Assembly: GCA_002633005.1 (NCBI GenBank)
Contig: NMRA01000895.1
Span: 1 to 48,330 of the forward strand
Direction of reading: 5' to 3'
Source: Phoronis australis
Taxonomy: Eukaryota > Phoronida > Phoronidae
Length of the DNA stretch: 48,330 bases
Of this stretch, positions 35,401 through 45,034 are shown piece by piece (within the stretch, counting starts at the first letter, position 1; every line of letters begins with the position of its first letter). The notes under the pieces are model-generated. The model saw only the letters and a program-made list of their open reading frames with translations. It was not told where the DNA came from and did no database searches. Made by a program: the position numbers and the translations under genes.

Positions 35401-38400
35401 GGTATTCATAGCGCAAATTCAAAATCACTTATTCAAACGTGCTAAACACTAACATGAACAATGAAGTGATCACCCATAATCTCTAAAACACTATGAAGCA
35501 AATACACCTCCGAAATTTAGTGACCATCGTTTCAATTCTTCCCAACCATTGACATATCTCACTTCTATCCCTTTAGCAATCATTGATGGAGCAGCTGGTG
35601 GTGTTATTCAGTGGAAAGAGATTGGACTTAAAATACCGCCGAATGCAATAGCTGGACACATAAAAGTTGAAATAGTAGACCAGCAGTTATTAGTGCAAGC
35701 AGTACATGACATCACGGAAGGCAAGGCTCTCCTCCATCGCCAGAGGATTTGGGTGACTGGTGCGAATGAACATGCAACATTCTCTGAGCCGGTAGAAGTG
35801 CGAGTGAATGTTAGATCAATGTTGGAAGCAGCGAGTGATATTCGACTAGACAGTCAGGGCTTTCATATATTGCGCGAAAAAAATGGTGAGATAACCGACG
35901 TTACAGAAGACTGTAACATCAGGATGCATGGGGAGGAAGTAGTGTACTACTGTAAGACTTTTAGTGACCTTCATGTTGTATTTTTGTACACTGCAAATCT
36001 TCTGAGATTCATCAAAAATATTATCAAAACGTCATACAAGTGCAAGATATGCCCGTACATAGAAGGTGGACAAAATGGAGGACTGGCAGTCAGTCTGTAT
36101 TGTCACGGCGTAAACGTCAGATGTTCTGGTGACCTTACACACACATGTATGTCAGAAATCAGGTGCTTGAGAGATAATGCACGGCTCCACTTTAAAGCTA
36201 AGTGCCTGGGCAGTAAGACTAATAAAGAAGAACACATATCTGCTGATGTTGAGCTTGACCGGAAATCTTGTGAAAGTACAGGCACACATTTTGGTGAATC
36301 TAAGCATGACGTTAAACCTCTTGTGGCGGACACGGTTCAACTGGAGGTGGAAGAGTTAAACTATCACAAAACGCTGCTACGCAAGCCTGTGAAGGTTCAT
36401 GTAAGCATTTATTTTAATAGTTTTTGTGTTGATGAGCGAGTGCATATGTGTGAGCCTGGCTGCATGACGTGTATTAGAGTGCACAATTTTGGTAGATTCG
36501 TTGAAAGGATTTGAAGTGGCGGCGGTGAGAATGAGAAAGAAGTATCCCTTTGATCGGTTTTCGTGATCCAAAACCAATGTGACTGATCATCTGACTTTCA
36601 TACAGCTTGTGATTTCCTTGCTGCAACCCAACAATTCTATGTTGTACAAACACTTTTTGTTTTATACCTTGAGAAATACCAAACAAAGCCACATGGGCCG
36701 CGTTTTTTATTTTTGATTCAGACAATGTAGCCGAATCGACACAACATGTACGTAAACGTTATATTATGGGCCATGACTTAATGCTGCTTCGCCAAATTCT
36801 TTACTCCACCAATATTATCCTGCATCACAAATTATTTGCTATTGGCAACCATTTCCGCATCCTTGGCGTTTCCATTTTCTTACCCACCCCCTGCCCCTGC
36901 TTCGGGAGCGGGGAGCAAACATTGGGTTCGCAGTCACCAGGTAGACCTCAGGAAGGCTACGACCTCCCTTAGAAGCAGGACATTTCAAGATTGCGTGATT
37001 TGTTATTTCTTTAAATCAGAACGCGTGATTTGAGCTTGATTTAAGCGAAGTCCTAATGTGTGTCCTAGCGATTAGCAAACTAAATATTACCCCAGAAAGG
37101 TTCAATTGCTAGACCTGAACACGCTAATCGCAAACGAAACATGCTCTTATCAGAAAGCTTCTCAAAACAGAGATTTTATGTCTCAGAGGACATTGGCTAG
37201 TTTCATGTAAACAAACCCCATAATATATATACGTTTCCTGTATACTGAGGTTTTAATGTATGCTGATAGTTATCGTATTAAGCAAATTATGATGAATAAC
37301 GATTACAGTAATAAGTTTGTTGATGAGGATATGGAGCTTTTCATAAGTTGTTTGCACAAGCCTGTGTGTTTAAAACAACCAAGTGGTTGTACCAAGAAAC
37401 TATTCTACCGCAACCAATTCCATTCACGTTATATTGAAGATGAACGAGTTTTAAAATGGATCATCTATAATTATGTTAAGACCGTAAAGCCAGAAGATAG
37501 CCTTAAGTTAATTATACATTAACAAAACCATAAAACTAAAGACCTTGTTGTTAAAAACAATATATGCTCACAGAGTATGCCCGAGTGTTAGCCAAAACTG
37601 ACTTGATTTATCAGTTCAATTGCCCCAACAACGAATGTATTCGTTCAAACACTGATTGCTCAAGGTATGTCAGTTAAACAACTTGAATTTATCTGGCCGG
37701 TTATCTATGCATTTACAAAATAGATCAATTAAAGATCATTTTTAAACACTCCACAAACAGAAAATTTCTCGTTCAGATATTGTTGACATCACCATTGTCA
37801 GGTATTTCGAACGTGACTCCTTTCGTTTGAAAATACTCGAAGCTTTAATAATGAAGATACTGGGTTCCAACGTACCTTGTCGTTATATAAGTAATGTCCA
37901 TAAGTTGTAACACCTATGTATATGTATATGTATATGTATATGAATAAGTATATATATAATATGTATATGTAAAATATAAATCCATATAATTCATTTTGAT
38001 ATGGTCACCGGGGCGTGTGTTGGTCTGTTTGACTGATTTACCTCAAAGAGATGATACTGTATTAGTAACTATTAGTGTGTATGCAATTTTGTTTGGTTTT
38101 AGATGCATTCGGCTTGCGAAACGGAACCTGTTTCACCTCCAACCCGTGATATATCTGGTAAGCACTGCAACTTTACATAGGGTGAATTCGGTTCACCTTC
38201 GAAAGAAAGATAGTTTAGACATAATTGGTTTCGAAAAACCAAGATCTCGCGAAACTTTGCAAAATCAATCGATTGAAATGCCAGAGTTTGGCGATTATGC
38301 TTGGAAGCCCACTTACTAGACTGTCGTGCCAAACTCATTAAAAATGATTGAAATGATTATGCTGCAACAATTAGAGCGTTCAAATATGAGATCGAGGCAT

Positions 38401-41400
38401 ATCATATTTATTCAAAAAGTAAAGTTTTGTCACCACTAGGGCAAATCAACATTCCAATCTCATGCCGTCCAGTCACTTCGGTTGCAGATATTTTGATGTT
38501 TTGCATCGATATGCAAGTAATCTCCAGTGCATACTCGAAAAACGTTCACCTTTGTGTCGCGTGCCCTTTGCAACGTCCCGCAATATCTTGCTTCGTTAAG
38601 ATTGAAGTTGGGTTCCCGGAACAGCTTCCGTGTTAGGAAGGCCACATTTGCAAAAACACAAAGACATCTCGAATTGTAAGATGACAAAACATTTATAGAG
38701 AAGTCGTCGTGACGATTTTAAGCAAAATACGTGATCACACTTAGCTTTACTCTCTCTACTGCATGTGGAACGCTTGCTTCAGGATGTCCACTTCAGGCTT
38801 AGGCCTATACAGTAATCTGGAGTGCAGTGTACCTTTTGTGCTTTCAGTAAAGTTGATGGTATTGTAAAATGCAAGGTCACAAAAATCTCGATATATTTCC
38901 ATTTACATGTATTAAAACAGAAGTCCTTACTTCTCGTCTTCGAAATCGAGTCCCCATTTCTTGCAAAGAAAACGAGGCTTGGCAAAGGGCGCGAGAGAGA
39001 AGTGTATTTTCACATGTATGCGATTTTGCCGATCTTATATTTAGCACTATAATGATTGGTCGGCGACCTTGGGCGTTTGATGGTGGGGTTTTATTCACAG
39101 CTATTTTTTCCATAAAATGAGCAATTTGAATAGCAAATGTTTTACTATCTGAAGATCGATATAGGCCAGCAAGTAGTCCCCCGTCTAAAGCTTATTGGCG
39201 ATGTTGCTATTCTGTCGGCAAAGTGGACGCTTACATTCTCTAAAAAGGGTTCAATACTTGTGATGAACTGTACTGCATGCTAGAATGAATAAACAAAGAT
39301 GGGATTAAAATGAACTATGTGATCAGCAAATTTAGTTCGGTGATTGATAGCAGTGTCAAACATGTTGTCAGTATTCCAATCCCCACTTTTTGGAAAACTG
39401 CTTAACGTGGTGTTAAAAACCTGTTTTTTGTAAGTAAACTTGACAACATTGTCCTCGCACTGGATGTTGTTATAACATATTTCAATATCTCAGGTATTCC
39501 TCCAAAGGGATTTCTTCCAGCTGCTGAAAGTTTTCTTGTAAAAGATCATGTTTCCAATTGAAGACGTTATCAGTCTGTACCTAATATTTTTGACCATCTG
39601 TCGTACATGTACATGTACCAGTACGTGATGGAAACGAACTCAGTAATTTGTTAGCTCAATGACTCAGTGGTAAACAACTCCAATGCCAGCTCATGTCACC
39701 TTAAAAATGACATCTAGCACGACCTCTATTCTGTAAAATTGTCTCAAAATATGTGAAATGCAATCGTGACTCGTGTCGTCTGGTTATGCAGAGTAGAACA
39801 GCAAGTACTGGAAGATTGCGTTTTAATGAAGTTGGAGTTATCCTATCTTGAGACAGCATTAGATCATCTGCAAACTAGCAAAATACAAAATATCATTACC
39901 ATTAACTTATAAACGTGTCAATTGATTGTCAGGAATCACGGACTGGGCAACTGAACTTCATTACAAGCTGTTGCAGAAGGTGTCTGACAGTGTCAGGAGC
40001 GAGGATTTTAACAGACTGAAGGCAGAGTGTCGACGTTGGATCACGTAAGGAAATCAGCTTTGCATGTTTATGAATGCATATACTGTTATGACGGTACTTC
40101 AAAGATATGCTGAGTACTGCTTTGGCCAATCAATAACTGCACATTTTCAAGTTAAATAAACTAGATAAGTAGCGGTCGAGTAAGTCAAAACCCCATAAGC
40201 TTCGTATTCCCATCACTTTAACACTCGAGAACAAGAACTGTCAATTTGCCGTATTTCACGCCTCCATTGTTGTCATAGACGTAAAATTAGATCAGTCACC
40301 ATTGCGTGATACATGGCGTCTTCAGCTAATAGTCTCATTAACATCAGAGCTCCCAAGATAGCTTCAAGTCTCAACGAGATCTTTTTGAGATTAATACATG
40401 GGCGCCGCGTCATAGGGAGCTGGGGTGTATAGGCTCCCACTTTTTCCAGTGTTTCGCCGCCCATGGTCTACGGACAGTGCACTGCATGGGGGTTGGGGGG
40501 GGGGGGGCTATAGGTAACCCCAATTTATTCAGTTCTGCGCCGCTCATGTAAAAGTGGACGGATTCAATAATGTTTATAAGTTGTGTGTAGGCTCAATGGG
40601 GAAGATTGGGCGAGATTTCGTACATTCTTGTATCTTTCGATCAAATGCTTTTGGAAATCTTCCATAACTCCTCTCATTATCCGATTTTTTCAAGTTATTT
40701 CAATCGGGGCATCAGATGTATGTCAAATAATGTTATTCAGTTGTCAATTATAAGACAGCTCTGTTATACAAATTATTTACATAAATGTGTTAGTGAGTAC
40801 TAAAACAGGTGAACTTATCTGTGAAGTTCAGTAAGGAATGTGAACGTCTGAATGTTGCGGGTGAGTAGAATATGGGCTTTTTAGGGGTAATTTTAGAATA
40901 AATAGTTATGTCTCTGCATGCATGTGCTCGAAGATTCTTCAACTGTAAATGAAGTTAATGTAAATGTCTTGATTAAAGGCCAGCAACACTACAGGGTATA
41001 ACAAGCACTCGTGAACTCCTCGAACAACTCGAGAGGCAAGCGGTTATTGGATTTGGGAAGTACAGCAATCTAATACATATACTGGGTCTGGTGGATCTGA
41101 ACACTCTTCAGGTTACAGTGAAAACATTATCACAAGAAATAAATGCACTTGGAATAAGAGGTAATTTTGATCTATTTCAGATGACCATATACCTGTTATT
41201 ACTGATTAAATGCATTTGTTATATTTTGACTATATTTATGGTTTCGATGTCTGCTGTTACTGCAATGGCTGGTGAGTACGACAAGCAATAATGCTCGATT
41301 TTAATGTCAAATCATAAGGCAATAAGACCTGTGTCGAATTGATCCGCCTGGTGCATGAAAACCTCCAATAAGAAATAACATTTTTTAGCTCCTGGGCCCG

Positions 41401-44070
41401 GTCTCCAAACTTTTTACTCGAAATGGAACTCGAAATTAAGTTTGGCATTTTCTACTCTACTTTTGGGCGAACTCAAGATAAGTGTCTATTATTCTATGCT
41501 CGAGTACACAATAACTTACGTAGATAATTTATTGCCCTTAGTTCACAGTTTGTAAAACCAATATTAAAGCAATAAGTTCGAGTTTTTACTCGAGATTGTA
41601 GCACGAATATAAGGGTCTTCAAGGGCAAACTTGATCTAGAAACTCATATGCATAAACTATAATGTATTCGAGCACAGTCTCATAACCAATTATCTTAAGT
41701 TCGCACAAAAGGAGCAGAGAAATTGCCAAATAGTTTCGAGTTCATTTCGAGTACAAAGATTGGAGACTGGGCCCTGGATGGTTTTGAGTATCTCTGACGT
41801 GGCTATAATTGATGTCAATGGTAAACGTCATTTTCTTTTGACAAAACTGGCCTCAAACCCACATTGCCTTTGGGTTTTTTGTTTAAGCTTGCCTTGTCAA
41901 TAACCAGTCTAGACAAATGCAGTTACTGTTTTATGAAAGGATTGGATAAAACTCGTATGAAATATTCACCCATAACTAGATGTTTTTCCCTCCTTGCAGT
42001 TTGAAACCAGGACAGCCGCATAATTTGGGTTATGCACTTGAGACATAGTAAGAACAATTGCACAATGTATAGACAATACATAACAACAGGATGGACCCAG
42101 TGCACTGTTAAATTGGCAAAAGATACATATTGAGTAACTGTTCAAGAGGCTTTTAGAATAACAATAGATCCTCGTAGTTCACATAGTCAAGTTGGCTTTT
42201 TATAACGTCTTTGATCCCTTGTGCAAAATTAACAACGAAATAAGACAGTTACCAGATCTGCGGTTATCTTTTGCAGTGGACATAACACACTTACAGTAAG
42301 TATGTTTACCCGAATGTAGGCGTGGCAGAATTGTATTGCCACTCCCCATTGACACCAGTGCTAGACAAGCATTTTTCATCAATTACATGCCCACAAATGT
42401 TGTCAATCAGCCACCCTTTCCTCGACAATATTTATGTATCTGTGTCGACAATTCGCGCACCATACAAATCATCGAATCAGTGATCACGTTGTCAAACATA
42501 CCTTATACAACTGTACAGTGTAGAATTTTCAATTTATTTACAGGACCACCGGATACGGCAGTCAATTCCCACAGCCAGCAGTTAGAAGAGGATACTAAAA
42601 CAGTTATTACGTGAGAAAAACAACGTAGATTTAGGTCTCAACAATGAGATTAATAACCAAATAAACAAGCATGCCTTTCACTATTGGCGTCATCTATTGC
42701 TAAACGTGTTGCAGTAGTGTATAGATTCAATTGGACTCTTTGCGTTAACTTAAGCAACAAGCGTTTTACACGACTGAGCATTTTTATTTCATGATGTTGA
42801 AAACTGTCATTTCTCCTCATTGATTCTAACGTTTTAAATAATTTTGATTGGGACACTATAAGTAGTCCAATTTATATGCTGTTGCCAAAAACCATACAGT
42901 CTTTTATTTTGATTGGACTATGGTTGTATACAAAGTACTGTACATGTGGCCATTTTGGTGAAGGTAAAAGGTAAGGTTTAAGACTGAATATTTCGTACGA
43001 GTAGGATTTTATTGCTTGAAATTTCCAAAAAAAAATAAAACTTAAAAAGAACTTTCGTATATTTTAAAATAGTTTGTGTTGTTTTTAACTCGATTGATCC
43101 AACAGCAACGCAATTGCTAAAATTTAATCACTTTTAAGAATAAGGTTTGCATTTGAAAAGTAGTAATTGACAGTGGCAATTATTTTTGTTAGACTCCAAG
43201 TATTTTTGAAATTCAAACATTTGCCTTTTCGCGGTTTTGATATCAGTCTTTGACAACTCACCATGAAAGTCTTATGCAGTTCCAAGTTCCCTTACTTCTT
43301 TTTTATCCGAACGCCATTGATACCAGTTGGCGTTGTAATTTCTCTGCGCACAAAACACTCAGTGTATAGGCTATCGGTGACGGCAATCACACCATAGGTC
43401 CGTCATAAAATCAGCCGAAATTATGACACCAGAACTCGAGTACCATCTATGACTGAAATTACAAATTCCCTTTTAGTGCATAGTAAAAAAAGCGCCAATA
43501 TGTGGATTCCCCATCTCTAAAGTATTAAATAAAATGACACAATTTGCAGAGATATTGAACAATCAGTAATCAGTTGCCAGTAGCAAGTATGGGTAATCGA
43601 AAGGGAACTAGAAAACGATTGTAAAAATTCAAGTCCAGTCAATTCATTTATAGTCGGTTATGGTAACACAGTAGAACAATATGTCCACTGTCTATTGCAG
43701 TATACTGAAACGTAAATACATAGAGCAACAAAGGAAAAATTACGTTTTAATCAAATATCCTAAGGTATCTAGGGTTTCGTCTACAGAACTGACATAAACG
43801 TCTTTTGGTCATGTATTTATATTTTCATCAACGTTCTTCAAACACCAGACATATTCCACTTGGCAATTGTACCTCTTAGCTCTTCGTCTTTCACATAGTT
43901 GAGTCAACTATTATTCTGTGATTTAAATGGTTTGCACTACATATGACTTCATTTTTTTCAGGTCCACCAGGGGCATGATTATTGACTTTGGACCGTTCGG
44001 GCTAACTGTGTGCTCTGTAGTGGCAATTTTAGTTTCATGTATTTTCCTGCATCTCATAGGTGTTCTCTGA
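23383..44070 (+). CDS. Ankyrin/ZU5/DED protein with C-terminal membrane anchor (3' part)
   Basis: Gene-level entry for exons 23383-23481, 25095-25215, (32975-33100), 35577-36400, 38103-38157, 39933-40044, 40979-41271, 42544-42610 and 43962-44070. Intron phases agree through the chain (0, 1, 1, 0, 1, 2, 1, 2). Domain order: end-repeat of an ankyrin array, basic linker, ZU5 with a ~130-aa following domain, short Pro/Ser linker, death effector domain, hydrophobic segment, 22-residue polar loop, second hydrophobic segment, stop. Ankyrin-ZU5-death-fold order is known from ankyrins, and ZU5-UPA-death-fold from UNC5 and PIDD. A DED with a membrane tail is unusual. Upstream ankyrin exons were not found; they would have to lie within 1.35 kb or beyond the RhoGDI exon. 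Domain calls firm for ZU5 and DED; the single-gene model is inferred. Confidence 0.65.
24288..24397 (+). CDS. Possible optional exon of unknown product
   Basis: A good acceptor (gtgtttttctatag) and a strong donor (cacatt|gtaagtc) bracket 110 bases open in two frames. In the frame left by the ankyrin exon it reads LLTPKYTRRTPTASTHQTSQ, but its phase 2 end would throw the next exon (25095) into an early stop. It could be a poison exon, belong to another transcript, or be chance. Confidence 0.25.
25095..25215 (+). CDS. Basic linker exon, copy A
   Basis: Acceptor taattcccag (phase 0), donor gctg|gtgagt (phase 1). It encodes a basic, probably disordered linker, KHMRQRSHGKERLQRGGGSE followed by VRQRAAKVAAKGYS. 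It joins the ankyrin exon and the ZU5 exon in frame. The exon and its downstream intron edge are duplicated at 32975. No family recognised. Confidence 0.55.
25216..27303. other. Intron with minor repeats
   Basis: Around 26505-26610, tgtgacaa motifs in both orientations form a small irregular inverted cluster. On the minus strand at 26828-27013 the frame contains NMFIPFVTTFHFGVNGALNR, which faintly resembles the tail of a retroelement protein. No exon could be supported. Confidence 0.4.
27304..27310. repeat. Left target-site duplication
   Basis: tatttta, repeated exactly at 31256-31262 on the other side of the element. Confidence 0.8.
27311..31255. mobile_element. 3.9 kb DNA transposon with ~340-bp inverted ends and 7-bp target duplication
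   Basis: Ends gtctagacgcatttc (27311) and gaaatgcgtctagac (31255) are inverted. The arms continue to about 27647 and 30907, sharing gaccatctaatttgcataaa and ccgccattacc blocks. The heptamer tatttta directly flanks both ends (27304-27310 and 31256-31262), a clean target duplication. The interior carries a broken plus-strand transposon protein (28.4-30.3 kb). The insertion lies in an intron of the ZU5/DED gene. Confidence 0.85.
28405..30270 (+). pseudogene. Broken transposon-encoded protein
   Basis: Fragments in changing frames form one colinear protein-like series. They include VHGSNIVKGHMLLTGWYFG, a stretch around KIVLKAEKDILRC, ASTVLKEFNFMARPLAHF, LADSFMKTVLNTGFLYHIID, GRGVPLPQNWSNF, STHEEANARLVLHAVHS, then DVLLLLVSHF and NSYFANHMKQSSWKVFLEHH. 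A HEEA(D)xR block followed by a D-x-LLLLVSHF block and the GxxTxSYFA-type block recurs in an uncharacterised protein carried by invertebrate repeats, as far as I recall. At least four frame changes or stops break it, so it is dead. I assign no superfamily. Confidence 0.6.
31256..31262. repeat. Right target-site duplication
   Basis: tatttta, identical to 27304-27310. Confidence 0.8.
31263..32974. other. Intron remainder
   Basis: No exon, RNA gene or intact element recognised between the transposon and the second linker exon copy. Confidence 0.55.
32975..33100 (+). CDS. Linker exon, copy B (duplicate of 25095-25215)
   Basis: Acceptor tctaatcctcag (phase 1), donor gctg|gtgagt (phase 1), length 126, so it can be included or skipped without changing frame. 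It aligns base by base with copy A, including the start aaacaca.gagacaaa and the end gctg|gtgagt, and similarity continues into the downstream intron. It is read in a different frame at its start because of an indel; both copies share SEVRQ. Copy B encodes THETKRSLKKIEECSSGSEV. It may be a cassette exon or a decaying duplicate. Confidence 0.5.
33101..34199. other. Intron with dispersed repeat
   Basis: Bases 33345-33460 resemble 2480-2600 in the GH31 intron, including the ggacctttttnc core and the cgccaaat tail, so a dispersed element is present in both. No exon recognised. Confidence 0.4.
34200..35440 (-). pseudogene. LINE (non-LTR retrotransposon) reverse transcriptase remnant
   Basis: On the minus strand, shifted frames give KAVDTTNHDILIDKLN, then SVLGPLLFLMQVIEI and NLLLYAHSYP. 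These match the DTVNHDILIDKL, PQGSVLGPLLFLLYINDI and LLLYADDT blocks of CR1/RTE/Jockey-type RTs. Near 34500-34550 it has VWNSLATRN, resembling the LWNSLP tail motif of these LINEs. The catalytic YADD appears as YAHS, and several frame changes break the sequence. It is an old 5'-truncated copy in the intron before the ZU5 exon. Confidence 0.7.
35577..36400 (+). CDS. ZU5 domain exon
   Basis: Acceptor ctatccctttag (phase 1), donor ttcat|gtaagc (phase 0), 275 codons without a stop. Residues ~1-145 read as ZU5: DGAAGGVIQWKEIGLKIPPN matches the GG-x-L-x-VPPGA start of UNC5 and ankyrin ZU5. FSEPVEVRVNV matches its PV-x-L strand, and VVYYCKTFSDLHVVFLY matches the closing HFSxYAL strand. ZU5 mediates protein contacts next to death-fold domains. 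The following ~130 residues, with CKICPYIEGGQ and VSLYCHGVNVRC, are cysteine-rich and strand-like. By position they could be a divergent UPA domain, which I cannot confirm. The donor at 36400 was chosen because it matches the next exon in phase. Confidence 0.82.
36401..38102. other. Intron
   Basis: Contains an 88-codon open frame at 37256-37522 (RNQFHSRYIEDERVLKW) of unknown nature and a (TATATG)n microsatellite at about 37915-37980. Confidence 0.5.
37915..37980. repeat. TATATG-type microsatellite
   Basis: Repeated tatatg/tatatat units with interruptions. Confidence 0.85.
38103..38157 (+). CDS. Short Pro/Ser linker exon
   Basis: The acceptor tttggttttag (phase 0) and strong donor atctg|gtaagc (phase 1) bracket 55 bases. 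MHSACETEPVSPPTRDIS joins ZU5 (phase 0) to DED (phase 1). It is called because it is the piece that makes the phases of its neighbours fit; nothing recognisable is encoded. Confidence 0.5.
38158..39932. other. Intron
   Basis: No further exon supported. A candidate at 39495-39537 was rejected on phase. Confidence 0.5.
39933..40044 (+). CDS. Death effector domain, first half
   Basis: Acceptor ttgattgtcag (phase 1), donor atcac|gtaagg (phase 2). ELHYKLLQKVSDSVRSED and FNRLKAECRRWI match DED helices 1-3 of FADD and caspase-8, where hydrophobic LL/I positions are followed by L-x-S-E-D-(L/F)-x-x-L-K-x-x-C. The acidic/Leu pattern before FxxLK is the usual DED signature. DEDs polymerise with other DEDs in apoptotic and NF-kB signalling. 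Confidence 0.72.
40045..40978. repeat. Intron with G-rich inverted-repeat element
   Basis: Bases 40396-40549 form a G/C-run inverted repeat related to 6751-6896 (arms acatgggcgccgc and gcgccgctcatgt, core gggggggctatagg). Otherwise unremarkable. Confidence 0.55.
40979..41271 (+). CDS. DED second half plus first membrane segment
   Basis: The acceptor gattaaag (weak tract, phase 2) completes the DED: STRELLEQLERQAVIGFGKY and NLIHILGLVDLNTLQV correspond to DED helices 4-6 (LFxxLExxxxL..NLxxLxxLLxxIxRxDLL). Without a stop it runs on to a hydrophobic stretch, MTIYLLLLIKCICYILTIFM, and ends at a strong donor gctg|gtgagt (phase 1). An internal weak donor, aagag|gtaatt after 41160, is also phase 1, so splicing there would delete the membrane segment in frame. 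Confidence 0.65.
41272..42543. repeat. Intron with a 389-bp MITE (41390-41778)
   Basis: Arms of ~85 bp: tcctgggcccggtctccaaa at the left and its imperfect inverse ending gagactgggccctgga at the right. A related single arm is at 22969-23047. No target duplication is evident. Confidence 0.75.
42544..42610 (+). CDS. Polar loop exon between two membrane segments
   Basis: Acceptor caatttatttacag (phase 1), donor attac|gtgaga (phase 2). It encodes PPDTAVNSHSQQLEEDTK plus TVI, a short acidic polar stretch. It joins the DED/TM exon and the final exon in frame. Confidence 0.55.
42611..43961. other. Last intron
   Basis: AT-rich; no feature recognised. Confidence 0.55.
43962..44070 (+). CDS. Terminal exon with C-terminal membrane segment
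   Basis: The strong acceptor catttttttcag (phase 2) opens a 35-residue tail that ends at TGA (44068-44070). Its last ~24 residues are hydrophobic, beginning FGLTVCSVVAILVSCIFLH, and finish four residues from the C-terminus. That fits a tail anchor or the second limb of a membrane hairpin. Confidence 0.55.
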
Positions 44071-45030
44071 TAGATCTCTATGAGTAGTGGAAAATAGATT
44101 CTTCGAAATGGACTACGGCGCCTTTCCATTTTCCGGCGGTTTTGACCTTTTAGTGATGTGTATTGGCCATAGTTTTATGCACTTTTGAATCTATTTTTGG
44201 TATACAGTGTATGTATCTGGCAAGTAGCTAGAGAGGGTCGTAATGACAATTGGCAGGTGTGTCTGAAAAGGAAAGCATGTCTGCTGGTGGTGGGTTTTTG
44301 CCCGGCTGCTGCAATATCTTTAACCTTGTCTGAAAGTTAGCATATGCGTTCTTTGGGAGCTGACAACATAAGGTGAGCTCTTTCACACCAGCCGGACGTC
44401 TGATGTGGTCCGTAGTTGTGATACAAGGGATTGATGTCTTTACATTTTCGGAGTTTGTAAGGGCCTTTCTGTGAAATTTGTCAAGCATATTCCTACCAAT
44501 GACACAGCGACACTTTTTGGACGTATTGTTTATTATCACAAGTCCGTTTTTATCGACTGTCTCTCTTTTTGCCTTACTGCTCAAAGTGTAGTTTCAGTCA
44601 CCAGCTGTGTTCTTGATCATAAGGTCATAGCTAACACTGATTTTTGGATGAGTTTGGCAATTGCGGCTCTCCCTACGCGTCCACAGATGTACTTATATCT
44701 CATTAAAGTCAGGATAAATATTGCCAAATTCGTTTAGACGTGTGAAATATATGATCTTTTGTACAACACTTTTGTTTCGTTTTATTCCATCCAACAACAA
44801 CTTAATTGCAATTCTGTTCCACTCTCCGCAATAAGTGGCTACATAGGAAAATCCCCTCATTTTCTTGATCAATCAGCGACGATTAGTACACTGACTGCGG
44901 TGTGGGATCACACATTTCCACACAGTTGAACGCCAGTTGGAACAGTAAATAAAAACTAGAAATATTATTGTCACGGCGTGACAATAACGGACTCTGCGCG
45001 TGCGTATTACAGTAATTATTTTGCCAAGTT
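44071..45030 (+). other. Putative 3' UTR and spacer
   Basis: A candidate AATAAA lies at 44948-44953, ~880 bases after the stop. Open frames here on both strands look accidental. Confidence 0.4.
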
Positions 45031-45034
45031 GCTG

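Noticed and set aside
37256-37522. 88-codon plus-strand ORF
   Set aside because: It has protein-like composition, but no splice partner, phase fit or family could be supported.
39495-39537. Exon-like segment after atatctcag reading IPPKGFLPAAESF
   Set aside because: Its donor would leave phase 0, while the DED exon needs phase 1; inclusion would break the DED frame.
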